Assembly (NCBI RefSeq): GCF_025398175.1
Contig: NZ_CP099735.1
Location: 1,054,001-1,118,000, forward strand
Source: Photobacterium sp. TY1-4
GTDB lineage: Bacteria > Pseudomonadota > Gammaproteobacteria > Enterobacterales > Vibrionaceae
DNA: 64,000 nucleotides
Direction of reading: 5' to 3'
Part shown: piece after piece, positions 1 to 9,055 of the stretch
How positions within the stretch are numbered: position 1 is the first letter of the stretch
Layout: each line of letters starts with the position of its first letter
Translations under genes and position numbers: made by a program
The notes under the pieces: model-generated
What the model was told of the DNA's origin: nothing
Databases searched by the model: none
What the model saw: only the letters and a program-made list of their open reading frames with translations

Positions 1-9
1 TATAACCTC

Positions 10-2088
10 ATGAAAAAAGGATTATTTTTCACCTTTGCTGTCATGGCGGCTGCCACGCCATCAGAGGCGGCGCAGGAAACTATGGTGGTAACATGCAACT
101 CGCCGGAAAACCATCAAGCCGAGCTCATGGCGCAAGAGCTGGCTACGGTGCCTGGCGGAACCAACCTGATCGACACACAAACCCTAAGCGGAAGCCAGTC
201 TTCGCTGGCCCGGGTCCTCAGTCAGCAACAGGGGATTGTCGTACAGGAATTTTTCGGCGGCAATGATCAACCACGAATCAACATTCGTGGCTCCGGCTTA
301 CAGGATAACCCGGTCAACCGGGGGATCCAGCTGTTATCTGATGGGCTGGCTCTCAACCAAGCCGACGGCTCTTTTGTTATCGGCCTGATTGACCCGGAGC
401 AAGCGCAGCTCATCTCCGTCTATCGGGGGGCCAATGCCATGCGGTACGGAGCAACAACGCTGGGAGGCGCGATCAATTTCCATCCTAAAACCGGGCTGAA
501 CCATACCAGTGAATTCTCTCTCGAAGCCGGTTCATTCGGCTTCTATAAAGCCGGTGCCATCTTGGCTCAAACGATGCGGGGTTGGGATATGCTCCTCAGC
601 CTCAACCATAGCGAACAGGATGGCTACCGAACCAACAGCGGTGCAGATCGACAGTCTGTGGGAGCTAACTTCGGCTATCGCACCGAGAACTGGACCACAC
701 GGACAGCCCTCAATTTCACCGAAAACAAGTTCGAAATCCCCTTCCTGTTGCCCAAGGCACGGGCTCAGTCCAACCCTGATCAGGTGATGGGGGAAGGTCA
801 TGAGCCGATGGATGAGCTACTCAACATTCCGGTCCGACAGCCTTTCCGGCATACCCGGCAAATTCGGCTCGCCAACAAAACAATCTGGCAACAGTCCACC
901 AGCGAGCATCAGGTTGGGCTTTATGCTGAACAGCTCGAGGATACGTTTCGCAACCCGCTGACCCAGGCAGAAACCGATCACCTGAATATCGGTGCTGATC
1001 TCAGCAGCCGATTTGAAACCCTGCAGGAAGATTACCGGCTAACGGAGTATCTGCTTTTTCTGTCGGCCAATTATGGCACCATGCCCCGCACCTTCGCGTC
1101 AGTGGATCCAATCGACGGCACGTTAATGGATCCGTTCGCCGACTTGGATTTCCACGCCAGCAACATCGTTCTCGGTGCTCAGGTTCGCCATGAACTTTGG
1201 CCGGATCTATTCGTGATCGGCGCCCTGCAATGGGTTAAAAACGATCGTGACATTACCGATAAAATGAACGCCGGTGTACTCGACAGCCATTTTGATTACC
1301 AGAGCTTCAATCCTAAAGTCGGCCTGACTTACCAGACCAGTCCGACCCTCCGGTTGTACGGTAACCTCAGCGGCAGCGCTGAAGCACCGAACTTCTGGCA
1401 ACTGGCAACAATTTCCGCAAACCCGACCGACCCGTTAAATAACCACGTGTATATCAACCCGCTCACGGTTCAGCGTGCGACGACCGTCGAACTCGGGTTA
1501 CATTATGCCCCCCAACCATTTCAGTTGAACGCATCCTGGTACTACGCAGTCGTTGAAGATGAGTTGATTGCCGTCGTTGGTGACTTCGCCGTCAACGGAA
1601 AAACCATCAACTACGACAGCCACACCATCCACCATGGCTTAGAAACGACCCTGCGCTACGACACTGAATTTGATCAGGCTAAACTGTCTGGCCAGCTCCT
1701 CTACAACTGGAGTGACTTTTTCTTTCAAGAAGGCCAGTATCAAGGCAACCTAATTGCCGGGATCCCGGAGCACCTCATTCAGGGACATCTCGATGTGCTT
1801 TATCAGGAGCGATGGCGCGTGGTGCCCAACTTTACCTGGCAACCCAAGGAGACCTTCACCGACCACTTAAATAACAAGGACAATACCCAGGACGATTATC
1901 TGCTGTTTGGCCTGCAAGTGGCTTATGAGCCATCGCACAGCTTCAGCATCTTCCTGGATATTCAGAACCTGGCCAATACCAGCTATCAAACCGCCTATGT
2001 TATCCGGGGACAGGGAGCCCCTGACCTGCCCACATTCATTCCCGGTCCGGGGTTCAACGCAATTTTTGGAGCTAAATATACATGGTAA
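10..2088 (+). CDS. TonB-dependent outer membrane receptor
   Basis: A 692-residue outer-membrane active-transport receptor. Residues 1-20 form a signal peptide ending in an Ala-rich site. A TonB-box-like ETMVVT lies at residues 23-28, followed by a plug domain with the NIRGSG-type motif near residue 90 and the YGATTLGGAINF segment that closes the plug. The rest reads as alternating beta strands and ends in an aromatic residue (Trp), as expected for a 22-strand barrel. The substrate cannot be read from the sequence; the family usually imports ferric siderophores, haem, cobalamin or sugars. Its stop overlaps the start of the next gene by 7 bases, so the two are probably translationally coupled. 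The promoter lies outside the window. Confidence 0.93.
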   Translation: MKKGLFFTFAVMAAATPSEAAQETMVVTCNSPENHQAELMAQELATVPGGTNLIDTQTLSGSQSSLARVLSQQQGIVVQEFFGGNDQPRINIRGSGLQDNPVNRGIQLLSDGLALNQADGSFVIGLIDPEQAQLISVYRGANAMRYGATTLGGAINFHPKTGLNHTSEFSLEAGSFGFYKAGAILAQTMRGWDMLLSLNHSEQDGYRTNSGADRQSVGANFGYRTENWTTRTALNFTENKFEIPFLLPKARAQSNPDQVMGEGHEPMDELLNIPVRQPFRHTRQIRLANKTIWQQSTSEHQVGLYAEQLEDTFRNPLTQAETDHLNIGADLSSRFETLQEDYRLTEYLLFLSANYGTMPRTFASVDPIDGTLMDPFADLDFHASNIVLGAQVRHELWPDLFVIGALQWVKNDRDITDKMNAGVLDSHFDYQSFNPKVGLTYQTSPTLRLYGNLSGSAEAPNFWQLATISANPTDPLNNHVYINPLTVQRATTVELGLHYAPQPFQLNASWYYAVVEDELIAVVGDFAVNGKTINYDSHTIHHGLETTLRYDTEFDQAKLSGQLLYNWSDFFFQEGQYQGNLIAGIPEHLIQGHLDVLYQERWRVVPNFTWQPKETFTDHLNNKDNTQDDYLLFGLQVAYEPSHSFSIFLDIQNLANTSYQTAYVIRGQGAPDLPTFIPGPGFNAIFGAKYTW

Positions 2089-3392
2089 TTAAAACACTGA
2101 AGCTGATTGGGTGTTTATACTGGGGGCTCGCTTTTTCCGGCCAGAGTCTGGCAAACATACCAGATACCGGCATTTTTGAAGGCGAGTACCAGCTCACCAT
2201 GCGGGCAGCACCAACCGGCAGTGTATTGGGCGTTGGTGTTGAGCGTGCCAAATGGCGATGGGATTTCAATACCGATCAGGCTCAAATCAGCGGGACAACC
2301 CTCTCGGTCGGATTTAACTATGCCTTACATGATCCGAATAACGCCGATCCGGAAGCGGATATCTTATTGTTTGACCGTAACCAAGACGGTACGATCACCC
2401 TGCACTACGCGCTCCAGATCTACCACCCCGGACTTGGCAGTCCGATGGCGAATACCAGCACGACCTTTCAGGTGACCCGTAATAATGCCGGACTTCAGCT
2501 CACAACCATAGACAGGGAAACCGCAGGCGGCGCAGATGGCATTCCGGGCACCCAAATCCCCAATGTATTTCCCTTAACCGTCGAACCGGATTTGAATGGT
2601 CATCTGTTTGAGCTTGGCAAAGATACGGATCAGGATGGATTGGACGACGCGCAAGAAGACCAACTCAACTTAGACCCATTCAATCCCGATACCGATCGGG
2701 ATGGCATACCAGATCGCACGGAGGTGGGGCCAATGCTCACCGCACCGTTAGACACAGATCAGGATTCAGTCATCGATGCCCTGGAATATGGTGACAACGC
2801 CAACAACGCAGCACTTGCTTCCGGACTAAAAACAGAAAACCAGCAAGGATTGACCCTTGCAGCCAGCAGCGGCCTGTCTCTGAGTCAAATCACCCTGGCA
2901 TCAATGAAACAGGCAATCGACAACCAGCATAATAGTGATGATTTTCCACAACGGGATTCCACGCTGGGGCACCCGGGTATTGACTATCAATGGGGCAGTA
3001 TCGGATTCAATGTGACCCTCGACACTGGCACATTATCCGGCCATACCGTCCGGTTACGATTCAGCGAGACGCTCCCGGAGTCTTTACTGGTCTATGGCTA
3101 CAACACGCAGGCCCAATATCAGTATGAATTACTCCCCGAAGGCGTCTGGCATCAATCCGATGCCCACACGCTATCATTGCAGCTCAGCCCCGATCCCGGC
3201 TGGATCGCCTTTGATCCCGAGACACAAAGCTACCGGCTCACCCTCGCGCTCGCTGAAAACAACCTAGGCAATGTCAATGTCGACGATTCAGGCGGCAGTC
3301 TCACACCATGGTTACTCCCCATCCTCCTTGTCATCACCGGTGTCCGGCGACGCCCCTTATACCATGACACCACACGCTCGCACCCGACGTAA
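2082..3392 (+). CDS. Surface protein with thrombospondin type 3-like Ca-binding repeats and GlyGly-CTERM tail
   Basis: A 436-residue exported protein whose start lies inside the last codons of the upstream TonB receptor gene. It has an N-terminal signal peptide (about residues 1-24). Asp-rich repeats of the DxDxDG type (DTDQDGLDD, DTDRDGIPD, DTDQDSVID) lie at about residues 180-235 and are typical of calcium-binding thrombospondin type 3 repeats. The C-terminus has a Ser-Gly-Gly run, a hydrophobic helix and an Arg cluster (about residues 400-423), which matches the GlyGly-CTERM sorting signal used by rhombosortase and type II secretion in Vibrio and Shewanella. A 12-residue tail after the Arg cluster is longer than usual. 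The coupling suggests a surface partner of the receptor; that is inference. Confidence 0.85.
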   Translation: MVIKTLKLIGCLYWGLAFSGQSLANIPDTGIFEGEYQLTMRAAPTGSVLGVGVERAKWRWDFNTDQAQISGTTLSVGFNYALHDPNNADPEADILLFDRNQDGTITLHYALQIYHPGLGSPMANTSTTFQVTRNNAGLQLTTIDRETAGGADGIPGTQIPNVFPLTVEPDLNGHLFELGKDTDQDGLDDAQEDQLNLDPFNPDTDRDGIPDRTEVGPMLTAPLDTDQDSVIDALEYGDNANNAALASGLKTENQQGLTLAASSGLSLSQITLASMKQAIDNQHNSDDFPQRDSTLGHPGIDYQWGSIGFNVTLDTGTLSGHTVRLRFSETLPESLLVYGYNTQAQYQYELLPEGVWHQSDAHTLSLQLSPDPGWIAFDPETQSYRLTLALAENNLGNVNVDDSGGSLTPWLLPILLVITGVRRRPLYHDTTRSHPT

Positions 3393-3478
3393 CGACTTCA
3401 CGAGGCTCATTTGCTCGCAGGGCAAACACAAATTCAAGACATACAAAAAAGGCCTAGTCCTTCGACTAAGCATTCGTT

Positions 3479-3568
3479 GTAGTGGCGGAAAGGCCGGGCT
3501 GGCGCTCCAGCAGACTCGATGATCCGGCACTCATGCCCGCGAAAAAGTGCGCAGCACTTTCGAGAGCG
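3479..3568 (-). repeat. tRNA-derived repeat module, copy A (decayed tRNA 3' end)
   Basis: About 60 bases beginning GTAGTGGCGGAAAGGCCGGG are nearly identical to a second copy at 15579-15671, beside the tRNA-Asp gene. Read on the minus strand, the module ends with a tRNA-like TTCCGCCA and carries a T-loop-like ATCGAGTCC (here with changes), with an extra GCTGGAGCGCCAGC hairpin between them. I read it as a degenerate tRNA 3' half. No intact tRNA lies next to this copy. The rest of 3393-3707 shows no convincing gene. Confidence 0.6.
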
Positions 3569-3707
3569 TTAAATACAAAAAACCCAAACCTTCCGGCTTG
3601 TATTTTTGTAGTGGTCCAGTCCAGTCAGCCAAACGGTGATGAGATATGGATCCACTGTACAGGTAAGATGTGTTTTAATAAAAATCAGAGTCCGGGACCC
3701 GGGACTT

Positions 3708-3865
3708 ATACCAATCAAAGTAAGTGATCAGAAATAGCGCAGGAATAATGGTTGAGAACAAGGCTGAGTTTTTAGATAAGTAGTTATTCTACAATCAAAA
3801 ATTCTAACGCAGTTATCGAGCATTTGAACAAGCTAGGATAACCAGTTATTTACTGCGATTGGTAT
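3708..3865. mobile_element. 158-bp MITE-like element with terminal inverted repeats
   Basis: The element begins ATACCAATCAAAGTAA and ends with the inverse, reading ATACCAATCGCAGTAA on the other strand. That gives 14 of 16 matching bases, with weaker similarity extending inward. It has no coding capacity. Length, inverted repeats and intergenic position fit a non-autonomous miniature inverted-repeat transposable element. The target duplication is uncertain (perhaps 2 bases). No second copy was noticed in this window. Confidence 0.65.
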
Positions 3866-3987
3866 TACTTAGGGTATTACTGACTACAAGCGCCATGAGC
3901 TAAGGCGCAGCTGCACCTGTCCAGAGGCGCCTCACTCGTCATGAGCCACGACAGGTCAATGAAGGAATGTCGCCAGAATACTGTTAT

Positions 3988-4923
3988 TCAATCCAGCACA
4001 GGAGAATGAAACGCATCGGGTTTGAGCGTGAGCACTGAACAACTGAGCTGATCGAGCATAGACTCTGCGGTGTTACCAATCAAAAAGCCGGCAATTCCGG
4101 TCCGAGACAGCGAACCCATGATCACCATATCGATCGCTTTATCCTTCACAAAACAAGGGATGACCACTTTTGCTTCCCCTTCCAATAGCTTAATTTGCTG
4201 CCTCACCGGCAAGTGGGTATACGGTGCCAGGAGCGATTTCATTCTCTCGGCGCGCTCTAGCCGAATCTCCTTCGAAATTAAGTCGACATCCAGATCACGG
4301 TAACTCCCCAGTTTCCGAATTAATCCCTTGAAATCGATATGCCAGGCATGAAGCAAAATCAGCTCGGCCCCGGTTAATGTACATACTTCTAAGGCAAGCG
4401 AAAAAATTTTCTTGTTAAAGACGCTCTGCTCCGGAAAGGCGACATCCACAGCCACAGCAACCCGGCGGATCGGTGACTGATGGTAAATACCGGACCAAAT
4501 TGGGAGAGCCGACTTACGCATTAGATGACGGGTGGTACTTCCCTGCTGACAGGCTTGTGTTTTATTCTGACGGTGCGTATCAACCACAATCATACTGGCC
4601 TGAACCTCATCAGCCGCCCTGATGATTTCAAGAAATGGTATCCCTAGCCGGATAATCGCCGAGAACTTGATACTCGGATATTTGGCTTTCAACAGCTGGA
4701 CTTGCTTTTCCAGGGCATGGTGAGATGTTTTCGTCGCCTCATCCAACAAGCCCAAAACCTTGCTGGAATACTGGGAGATCACTTTCAATTCATCAAAATT
4801 TTCAATGACCGTCACCAGAGTGACCTTGGCCGACTGGGCATCAGCAATTTGCAACACATCCTGAAAGAGATCGCCCAGCGGTTGATCCGGGGCAATAGGA
4901 AGCAGCAGGTGACGAAAAATCAT
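3988..4923 (-). CDS. Universal stress protein with tandem UspA domains (UspE-like)
   Basis: A 311-residue cytoplasmic protein made of two consecutive UspA folds (about residues 1-145 and 150-305), the layout of UspE. The second domain keeps the nucleotide-binding signature: an MGSLSRTGIAGFLIGNTAES segment followed by a strand reading CSVLTLKP. The first domain is more degenerate. Family members respond to starvation, oxidative or envelope stress, often by binding ATP. A strong AGGAGG ribosome-binding site precedes the start. It stands alone, with more than 550 bases upstream on its own strand holding no gene. Confidence 0.9.
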   Translation of the reverse strand: MIFRHLLLPIAPDQPLGDLFQDVLQIADAQSAKVTLVTVIENFDELKVISQYSSKVLGLLDEATKTSHHALEKQVQLLKAKYPSIKFSAIIRLGIPFLEIIRAADEVQASMIVVDTHRQNKTQACQQGSTTRHLMRKSALPIWSGIYHQSPIRRVAVAVDVAFPEQSVFNKKIFSLALEVCTLTGAELILLHAWHIDFKGLIRKLGSYRDLDVDLISKEIRLERAERMKSLLAPYTHLPVRQQIKLLEGEAKVVIPCFVKDKAIDMVIMGSLSRTGIAGFLIGNTAESMLDQLSCSVLTLKPDAFHSPVLD

Positions 4924-5486
4924 AGGACCTCCTCAGATATTACTGGAGCCTTCAATAGCATAGACAACTATCGGAAATAATGGAGGGATTGTGCATGTAA
5001 CGGTAATGTTGTCGATACCACCAGTAGGCTCTAAGATTCCAGTATCACATCTTCAATGGCATGAATCCCAACGTAGAGACCATTGTAGTGGCATAGTTAA
5101 TTTGGCCACCTGATTAGAGGTGATGTCACCACACCGGACTCCGGCAGCACCACATGCACAGCGCCCAGACCATTTCCTGAACGCCCGCCGGACGTTTCAG
5201 GGGGGAGTACTGGTTGATACACGAAAAAAAGAGGTGTAAAGCAAAGCGCAAACAAATGCTAGCTTGGGCCTAACTATTCACGGCCTGAGCACCTCAGCCA
5301 AGTTATACCGACCCGAAACGACTGGGCTCAGGCCTGCTATCCACAATTTCAGGGGATAACCCTCAACACTTGCAAAAAGAGCTGCCACAATTCTTCCGTC
5401 TGAATCCCCCATTCTTTGATTCAGAAAGGCATCGCGTTTTTCCCGGCGTATTACAATCACCGCTTTGTCTTCACCGAGCCCCCGGC
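4924..5486. other. Intergenic stretch with no recognisable feature
   Basis: This stretch holds the upstream region of the stress protein gene and the leader of the small protein that follows. Short open frames occur on both strands but lack ribosome-binding sites and family motifs. A GC-richer patch near 5120-5210 may be old coding debris, which I cannot identify. Confidence 0.4.
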
Positions 5487-5768
5487 ATGAGCAAGAAACC
5501 CGACAGAATCACCGCCATGCAGCAAATCATTGATGCTGTACAGACCGAGTTTCCTTTATATCAGGAAGATACCTTCAAGTGTGGCCCGGACAATACCTGT
5601 ATCGGGTGCCCGAAAAAGCTCATGGAGCTGGTCGACACGGAGCTCAGCTACTGGCAGCACCAGTTAAACCAGGGACGGCCCCCCACCTTTGATGAAATCT
5701 ACCGGTTCGGTAAGCTGTGCAAGAACGTACGCCGGGGCCTGATCAGAAACGGACGGATTCCCGGGTGA
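5487..5768 (+). CDS. Small conserved-type protein with CX5CX2C motif
   Basis: A 93-residue protein, counted from the ATG at 5487. A longer frame opens at 5370, but its extra 39 residues are low-complexity and unlike a protein N-terminus. The core has three cysteines (FKCGPDNTCIGCPKKLME) at about residues 30-38, which could bind a metal or Fe-S cluster, followed by a basic helical region rich in Arg and Lys. I do not recognise a named family. The coding character (charged helices, spaced cysteines) supports a real gene. There is no operon partner. Confidence 0.65.
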   Translation: MSKKPDRITAMQQIIDAVQTEFPLYQEDTFKCGPDNTCIGCPKKLMELVDTELSYWQHQLNQGRPPTFDEIYRFGKLCKNVRRGLIRNGRIPG

Positions 5769-5869
5769 GCAAACTCGCTTGCGATTAGGAGCAGAAAAGG
5801 ATTGTGGTCACCTTACGTGACATACCTCACATTCAAGGACAATTCAGTTAGTCGGGCTATAATAGTGCT

Positions 5870-5939
5870 TCATGGTAATAGACCTACTGCTGCAATTCGT
5901 TGTTCGAGTTTTTCAGCGAGTCAATGGGCTCGTTTTTTT
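5870..5939 (+). ncRNA. Candidate small RNA (promoter -10 and terminator, no ORF)
   Basis: A perfect TATAAT at 5858-5863 is followed about 70 bases later by a short CGAG/CTCG hairpin (5917-5932) running straight into seven T residues. No credible reading frame lies between them. The arrangement fits a short independent transcript, but the -35 region is weak and the hairpin stem is only 4 bp. The remainder of 5769-6202 shows nothing recognisable. Confidence 0.25.
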
Positions 5940-6202
5940 GACAATCTTACCAAACTTTCTCATGCCAACAAGGCATAAATGGCAACAGTGGCACACCCGG
6001 TGCTCAGAGCAGACACGATTTACATTTTATTTCTTCGGATAACAGGCATCGTTATCTTGCTATGAATCTTCAACTGAGAGTAATACTTGAATGGCAGAGA
6101 GCTTATTCGGCGAGCAAACCACACAAACAACTGATGGCGCGCCGAGACGGTGTACGGACAACTGACAGCGCCTGAGAAGCCTAGTGGCTTACCCGAGTGT
6201 TC

Positions 6203-7387
6203 TCAAAAACCTGGCGGTGTCTTGCTCCATGGATACCCTGTCACCGCCATCTCATAACCGACCTGAAACAGCGACCGCATAAACACGGTATCAAACTCCT
6301 CACGGTGAGGCGCCTTAAAACTTGCCGGAATAAAAGCCAAGTTGAAATCCACACCGTCACGCTGCGTGGTCAGATAGACCCTGTACAAGTCACCGACCCC
6401 TTGTGTCTGTATCAGCGAATCTATAGCTCGCTCCGCGATGCTCATGGTCTGACGCTCGACTGAAGCCCATTTCGGATCCAGCTTGGCGTTCCGGATGATA
6501 TAAGCATATCTGTCCCGAGCTACATGGTGCTTTGCAGACATCTCTTTCACGTGCAGGCCAGGTGGATAGATAAAGAGCTGTGACATTGTCCCGCCATCCA
6601 CATGCATTTCCTGGTATGAGCGGCCCTCAGCCTGAACATCAATCATGACTGGCGGAAAGCCGCCCGGGATCGATGCTGAAGCAATGAGAATCGAGCGAAA
6701 CAAATTGAGCGCCTTCGGATCACCACTGGCCGCAATCTTGGTCAAATTCCAGATCACAGAGTGGCGCGCATCCAGATCGACCGTCGCGACAAAGAGCATC
6801 CGCCCTTTCTCATGCTCAGCAGCCACAGCTTCAAGCAGAGACTCATCAATCTCTCTTTCTACAAGTTGCCACAAAGGAGAAGTATCAGCCATGGCATCAG
6901 AGGTCAGTGCTGCCAGAAACCATCGCTCCTTGATAATGTCTGCAGATGAGATATTCGTATACAGATTTCTGAGCTGCAGATCATATGCAGAGCCCAGGAA
7001 CGCAAATGGTGCGATCAGGGCTCCTGTACTCACCCCAGTCACCAGCTTAAATTCCGGTCTGTCCCCCGCTACAGACCAGCCATTTAACAAGCCGGCACCA
7101 AAGGCTCCCTGATCACCGCCACCGGAAATCACAAGAAAGTGCACAGGCGGCATCTGTCCTGTATGACCACTTGCTTTAAGATGAGCCGCTTCCCGCTCAA
7201 ACGATTCGATCGCATCCATGGTCAGCGCATCAGTATCGATACCTAAACGATACCTGACATTTTCCATCCCCGGAACGACAGCCTTGGTAGTTAAGTGCTC
7301 GGGAACCGCATCCTTCCGAAAGACCCCGGCACAGCCAGCGAAAATTAAAATAGAAACGATTCCAACAGCCCGGATCTTCATTCGCAT
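6203..7387 (-). CDS. Patatin-like phospholipase lipoprotein
   Basis: A 394-residue predicted lipoprotein: a signal peptide ends in the lipobox IFAGC at about residues 16-20. The catalytic patatin fold is visible. The oxyanion-hole loop GGGDQGAFGAG lies near residue 90, the nucleophile elbow GVSTG near residue 118, and the catalytic Asp in VDGGT near residue 255. These make a Ser-Asp dyad that hydrolyses phospholipid or neutral-lipid acyl esters, probably in the periplasm or at the outer membrane. A second ATG two codons downstream could be the true start. No neighbour suggests a pathway. Confidence 0.9.
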   Translation of the reverse strand: MRMKIRAVGIVSILIFAGCAGVFRKDAVPEHLTTKAVVPGMENVRYRLGIDTDALTMDAIESFEREAAHLKASGHTGQMPPVHFLVISGGGDQGAFGAGLLNGWSVAGDRPEFKLVTGVSTGALIAPFAFLGSAYDLQLRNLYTNISSADIIKERWFLAALTSDAMADTSPLWQLVEREIDESLLEAVAAEHEKGRMLFVATVDLDARHSVIWNLTKIAASGDPKALNLFRSILIASASIPGGFPPVMIDVQAEGRSYQEMHVDGGTMSQLFIYPPGLHVKEMSAKHHVARDRYAYIIRNAKLDPKWASVERQTMSIAERAIDSLIQTQGVGDLYRVYLTTQRDGVDFNLAFIPASFKAPHREEFDTVFMRSLFQVGYEMAVTGYPWSKTPPGF

Positions 7388-7702
7388 GGCGTACGTCCCG
7401 CTTATGATTCAGCCACAGAAATACCTTGATGAATATTATAGGTTAGTCACTTATAAACACAGTTGATGATTTTAGTTCAATACAACCATCAGCTCGCGCA
7501 GAATGAATACTGATCACGTGCCTGAACGAACGGATTGCTGACAAATTCTTACCGTCAGCCTATTGCTCAATATCATGTCACTGCCTGGTTGAATCCGCAA
7601 TGAATTAAGGTGGTTTACGGCCCCAGCAAACTATCATGCAGGCAGCAAGAGCGATCATGTTTATAATTTGAATATTTATGCTATGGATCTTACCAGGATG
7701 GG
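7388..7702. other. Intergenic stretch left of the insertion sequence, with a gene remnant
   Basis: This AT-rich stretch separates the phospholipase gene from the insertion sequence. From 7593 to 7702 it has an open frame that continues in phase with the fragment beyond the insertion (8767-9055) once the element and one target copy are removed. No promoter was recognised. Confidence 0.45.
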
Positions 7703-8757
7703 GGCTTTGTTGACTAAATCGGCGTGAACTTTTCTTGCAGTCAGTGATCTGATCTTGTGACGTTTACTGACAGGCCACCCTCATGGGAAAAAGCACTTAC
7801 CGAACAGATAACTGGAAAGAGTACAACCAATCACTGATTAACCGCGGCTCGCTGACATTCTGGATCGACGAAGAAGCGATAAGCGGCTGGTTATGCTCTG
7901 AACATCACGGTAACCGTGGACGCGGCTATCAATATTCAGACACTGCGATCATGACTGCTCTCATGGTGAAGCGACTATTCAACCTGTCACTTCGTGCTGT
8001 TCAAGGTTTCATGAACTCGGTGTTTTCTCTGATGAAAGTACCACTAACATGCCCGAACTACAGCAGCATCAGCAAGCGAGCGAAAACGGTCGATATCCCT
8101 ATCAAAATGCCTGCTCGGGGTGAAATTCGTCATCTAGCTATTGACGCAACTGGCCTGAAAGTATTCGGCGAAGGTGAGTGGAAAATGAAAAAGCATGGCA
8201 AAGAACAACGTCGTGTCTGGCGAAAGCTCCATCTTGCTGTTGATGCTGATACCCACCAAATTATCTGCGCAGAACTCTCGTTATCAACCGTCACCGATGG
8301 TGAGGTCATGCCAACATTACTTAACCAAACTTATCGTAAGATCAAATCGATATCAGGTGACGGCGCTTATGATACCAGGCTGTGCTATCAAGCGATTCAA
8401 CGGAAGAAAGCACAGCCCCTTATCCCTCCCAGAACTGGAGCAGCATACTGGGAGCACGGTCACCCCAGAAATGTTGCGGTTGCAAACCAGCGTATTCACG
8501 GTAGCAATGAACACTGGAAAAAGACCAGTGGTTACCACAGTCGCTCAATCTCGGAAACGGCGATGTCGAGATATAAGCGACTGCTTGGTTCAGCTTTAAG
8601 CCTGCGTGATTACAACGCTCAGGTCGGAGAAGCGCTTGCTGCCGTCCGTGCGTTGAACAAGTTAACAGGGCTCGGCATGCCCGTAACTCGTAAAGTTAGC
8701 TAAAACATGGCTTAAATTGGGTCGATCTGTTGTTTTCCTGATTTGATCAACAAAGCC
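7703..8757 (+). mobile_element. Complete IS5-family (IS903 group) insertion sequence
   Basis: A 1055-bp element. The left end starts GGCTTTGTTGACTAAATC and the right end is its near-perfect inverse (GGCTTTGTTGATCAAATC), matching the known IS903-group terminal repeats. It is flanked by an exact 9-bp direct repeat, CAGGATGGG, at 7694-7702 and 8758-8766, the target duplication size of this group. One intact transposase gene fills the element. Intact ends and duplication suggest a recent insertion. Confidence 0.95.
7783..8703 (+). CDS. IS903-type DDE transposase
   Basis: A 306-residue transposase of the IS5 family, IS903 group, opening MGKSTYRTDNWKEYNQSL and containing the DDE catalytic fold. 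The first Asp lies in LAIDATGLKVFG (about residue 125), the second in SGDGAYDTR (about residue 195) and the Glu in the C-terminal SETAMSRYKRLLG segment (about residue 260). It is full length and uninterrupted, so it is likely active. It catalyses cut-and-paste transposition with 9-bp target duplication. Confidence 0.96.
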   Translation: MGKSTYRTDNWKEYNQSLINRGSLTFWIDEEAISGWLCSEHHGNRGRGYQYSDTAIMTALMVKRLFNLSLRAVQGFMNSVFSLMKVPLTCPNYSSISKRAKTVDIPIKMPARGEIRHLAIDATGLKVFGEGEWKMKKHGKEQRRVWRKLHLAVDADTHQIICAELSLSTVTDGEVMPTLLNQTYRKIKSISGDGAYDTRLCYQAIQRKKAQPLIPPRTGAAYWEHGHPRNVAVANQRIHGSNEHWKKTSGYHSRSISETAMSRYKRLLGSALSLRDYNAQVGEALAAVRALNKLTGLGMPVTRKVS

Positions 8758-8761
8758 CAGG

Positions 8762-9055
8762 ATGGGTGACATGTTCGCAAAACACCGCTCTTATGTTCTC
8801 GCCAAAAAAACACATCCAAAAGCGCAGGTTACCGTCAATCCCACCGAGACCCTTCATATCGATGTCAAAGATGAAAAGAAAGCACTGGAGGGTGATTTTG
8901 AAGATTTATTATTTAAAAAGAATGGCAAAGTCACGGCCCTCTTTTACCTGAAACACGGCCAACAAAAGATGCCCGGCAGCGTCGTGTCCCGGCGCGAACC
9001 GGGACACCCAGTGAATGGAGGTTTGGGCCTGTCTCCCTCGCCTCGCCGGTTTTAG
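8762..9055 (+). pseudogene. Distal part of a gene interrupted by the IS903-type element
   Basis: An open frame of 97 codons starts inside the right target duplication. Removing the element and one target copy joins it in frame to 7593-7702, giving a continuous peptide of about 130 residues across the junction, preceded by a stop at 7590-7592. The hydrophilic product (for example YVLAKKTHPKAQVTV) is not recognised. The last ~25 codons look like non-coding read-through. It may have been decayed before the insertion. The end touches the stop of the convergent lipoprotein gene. Confidence 0.55.
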
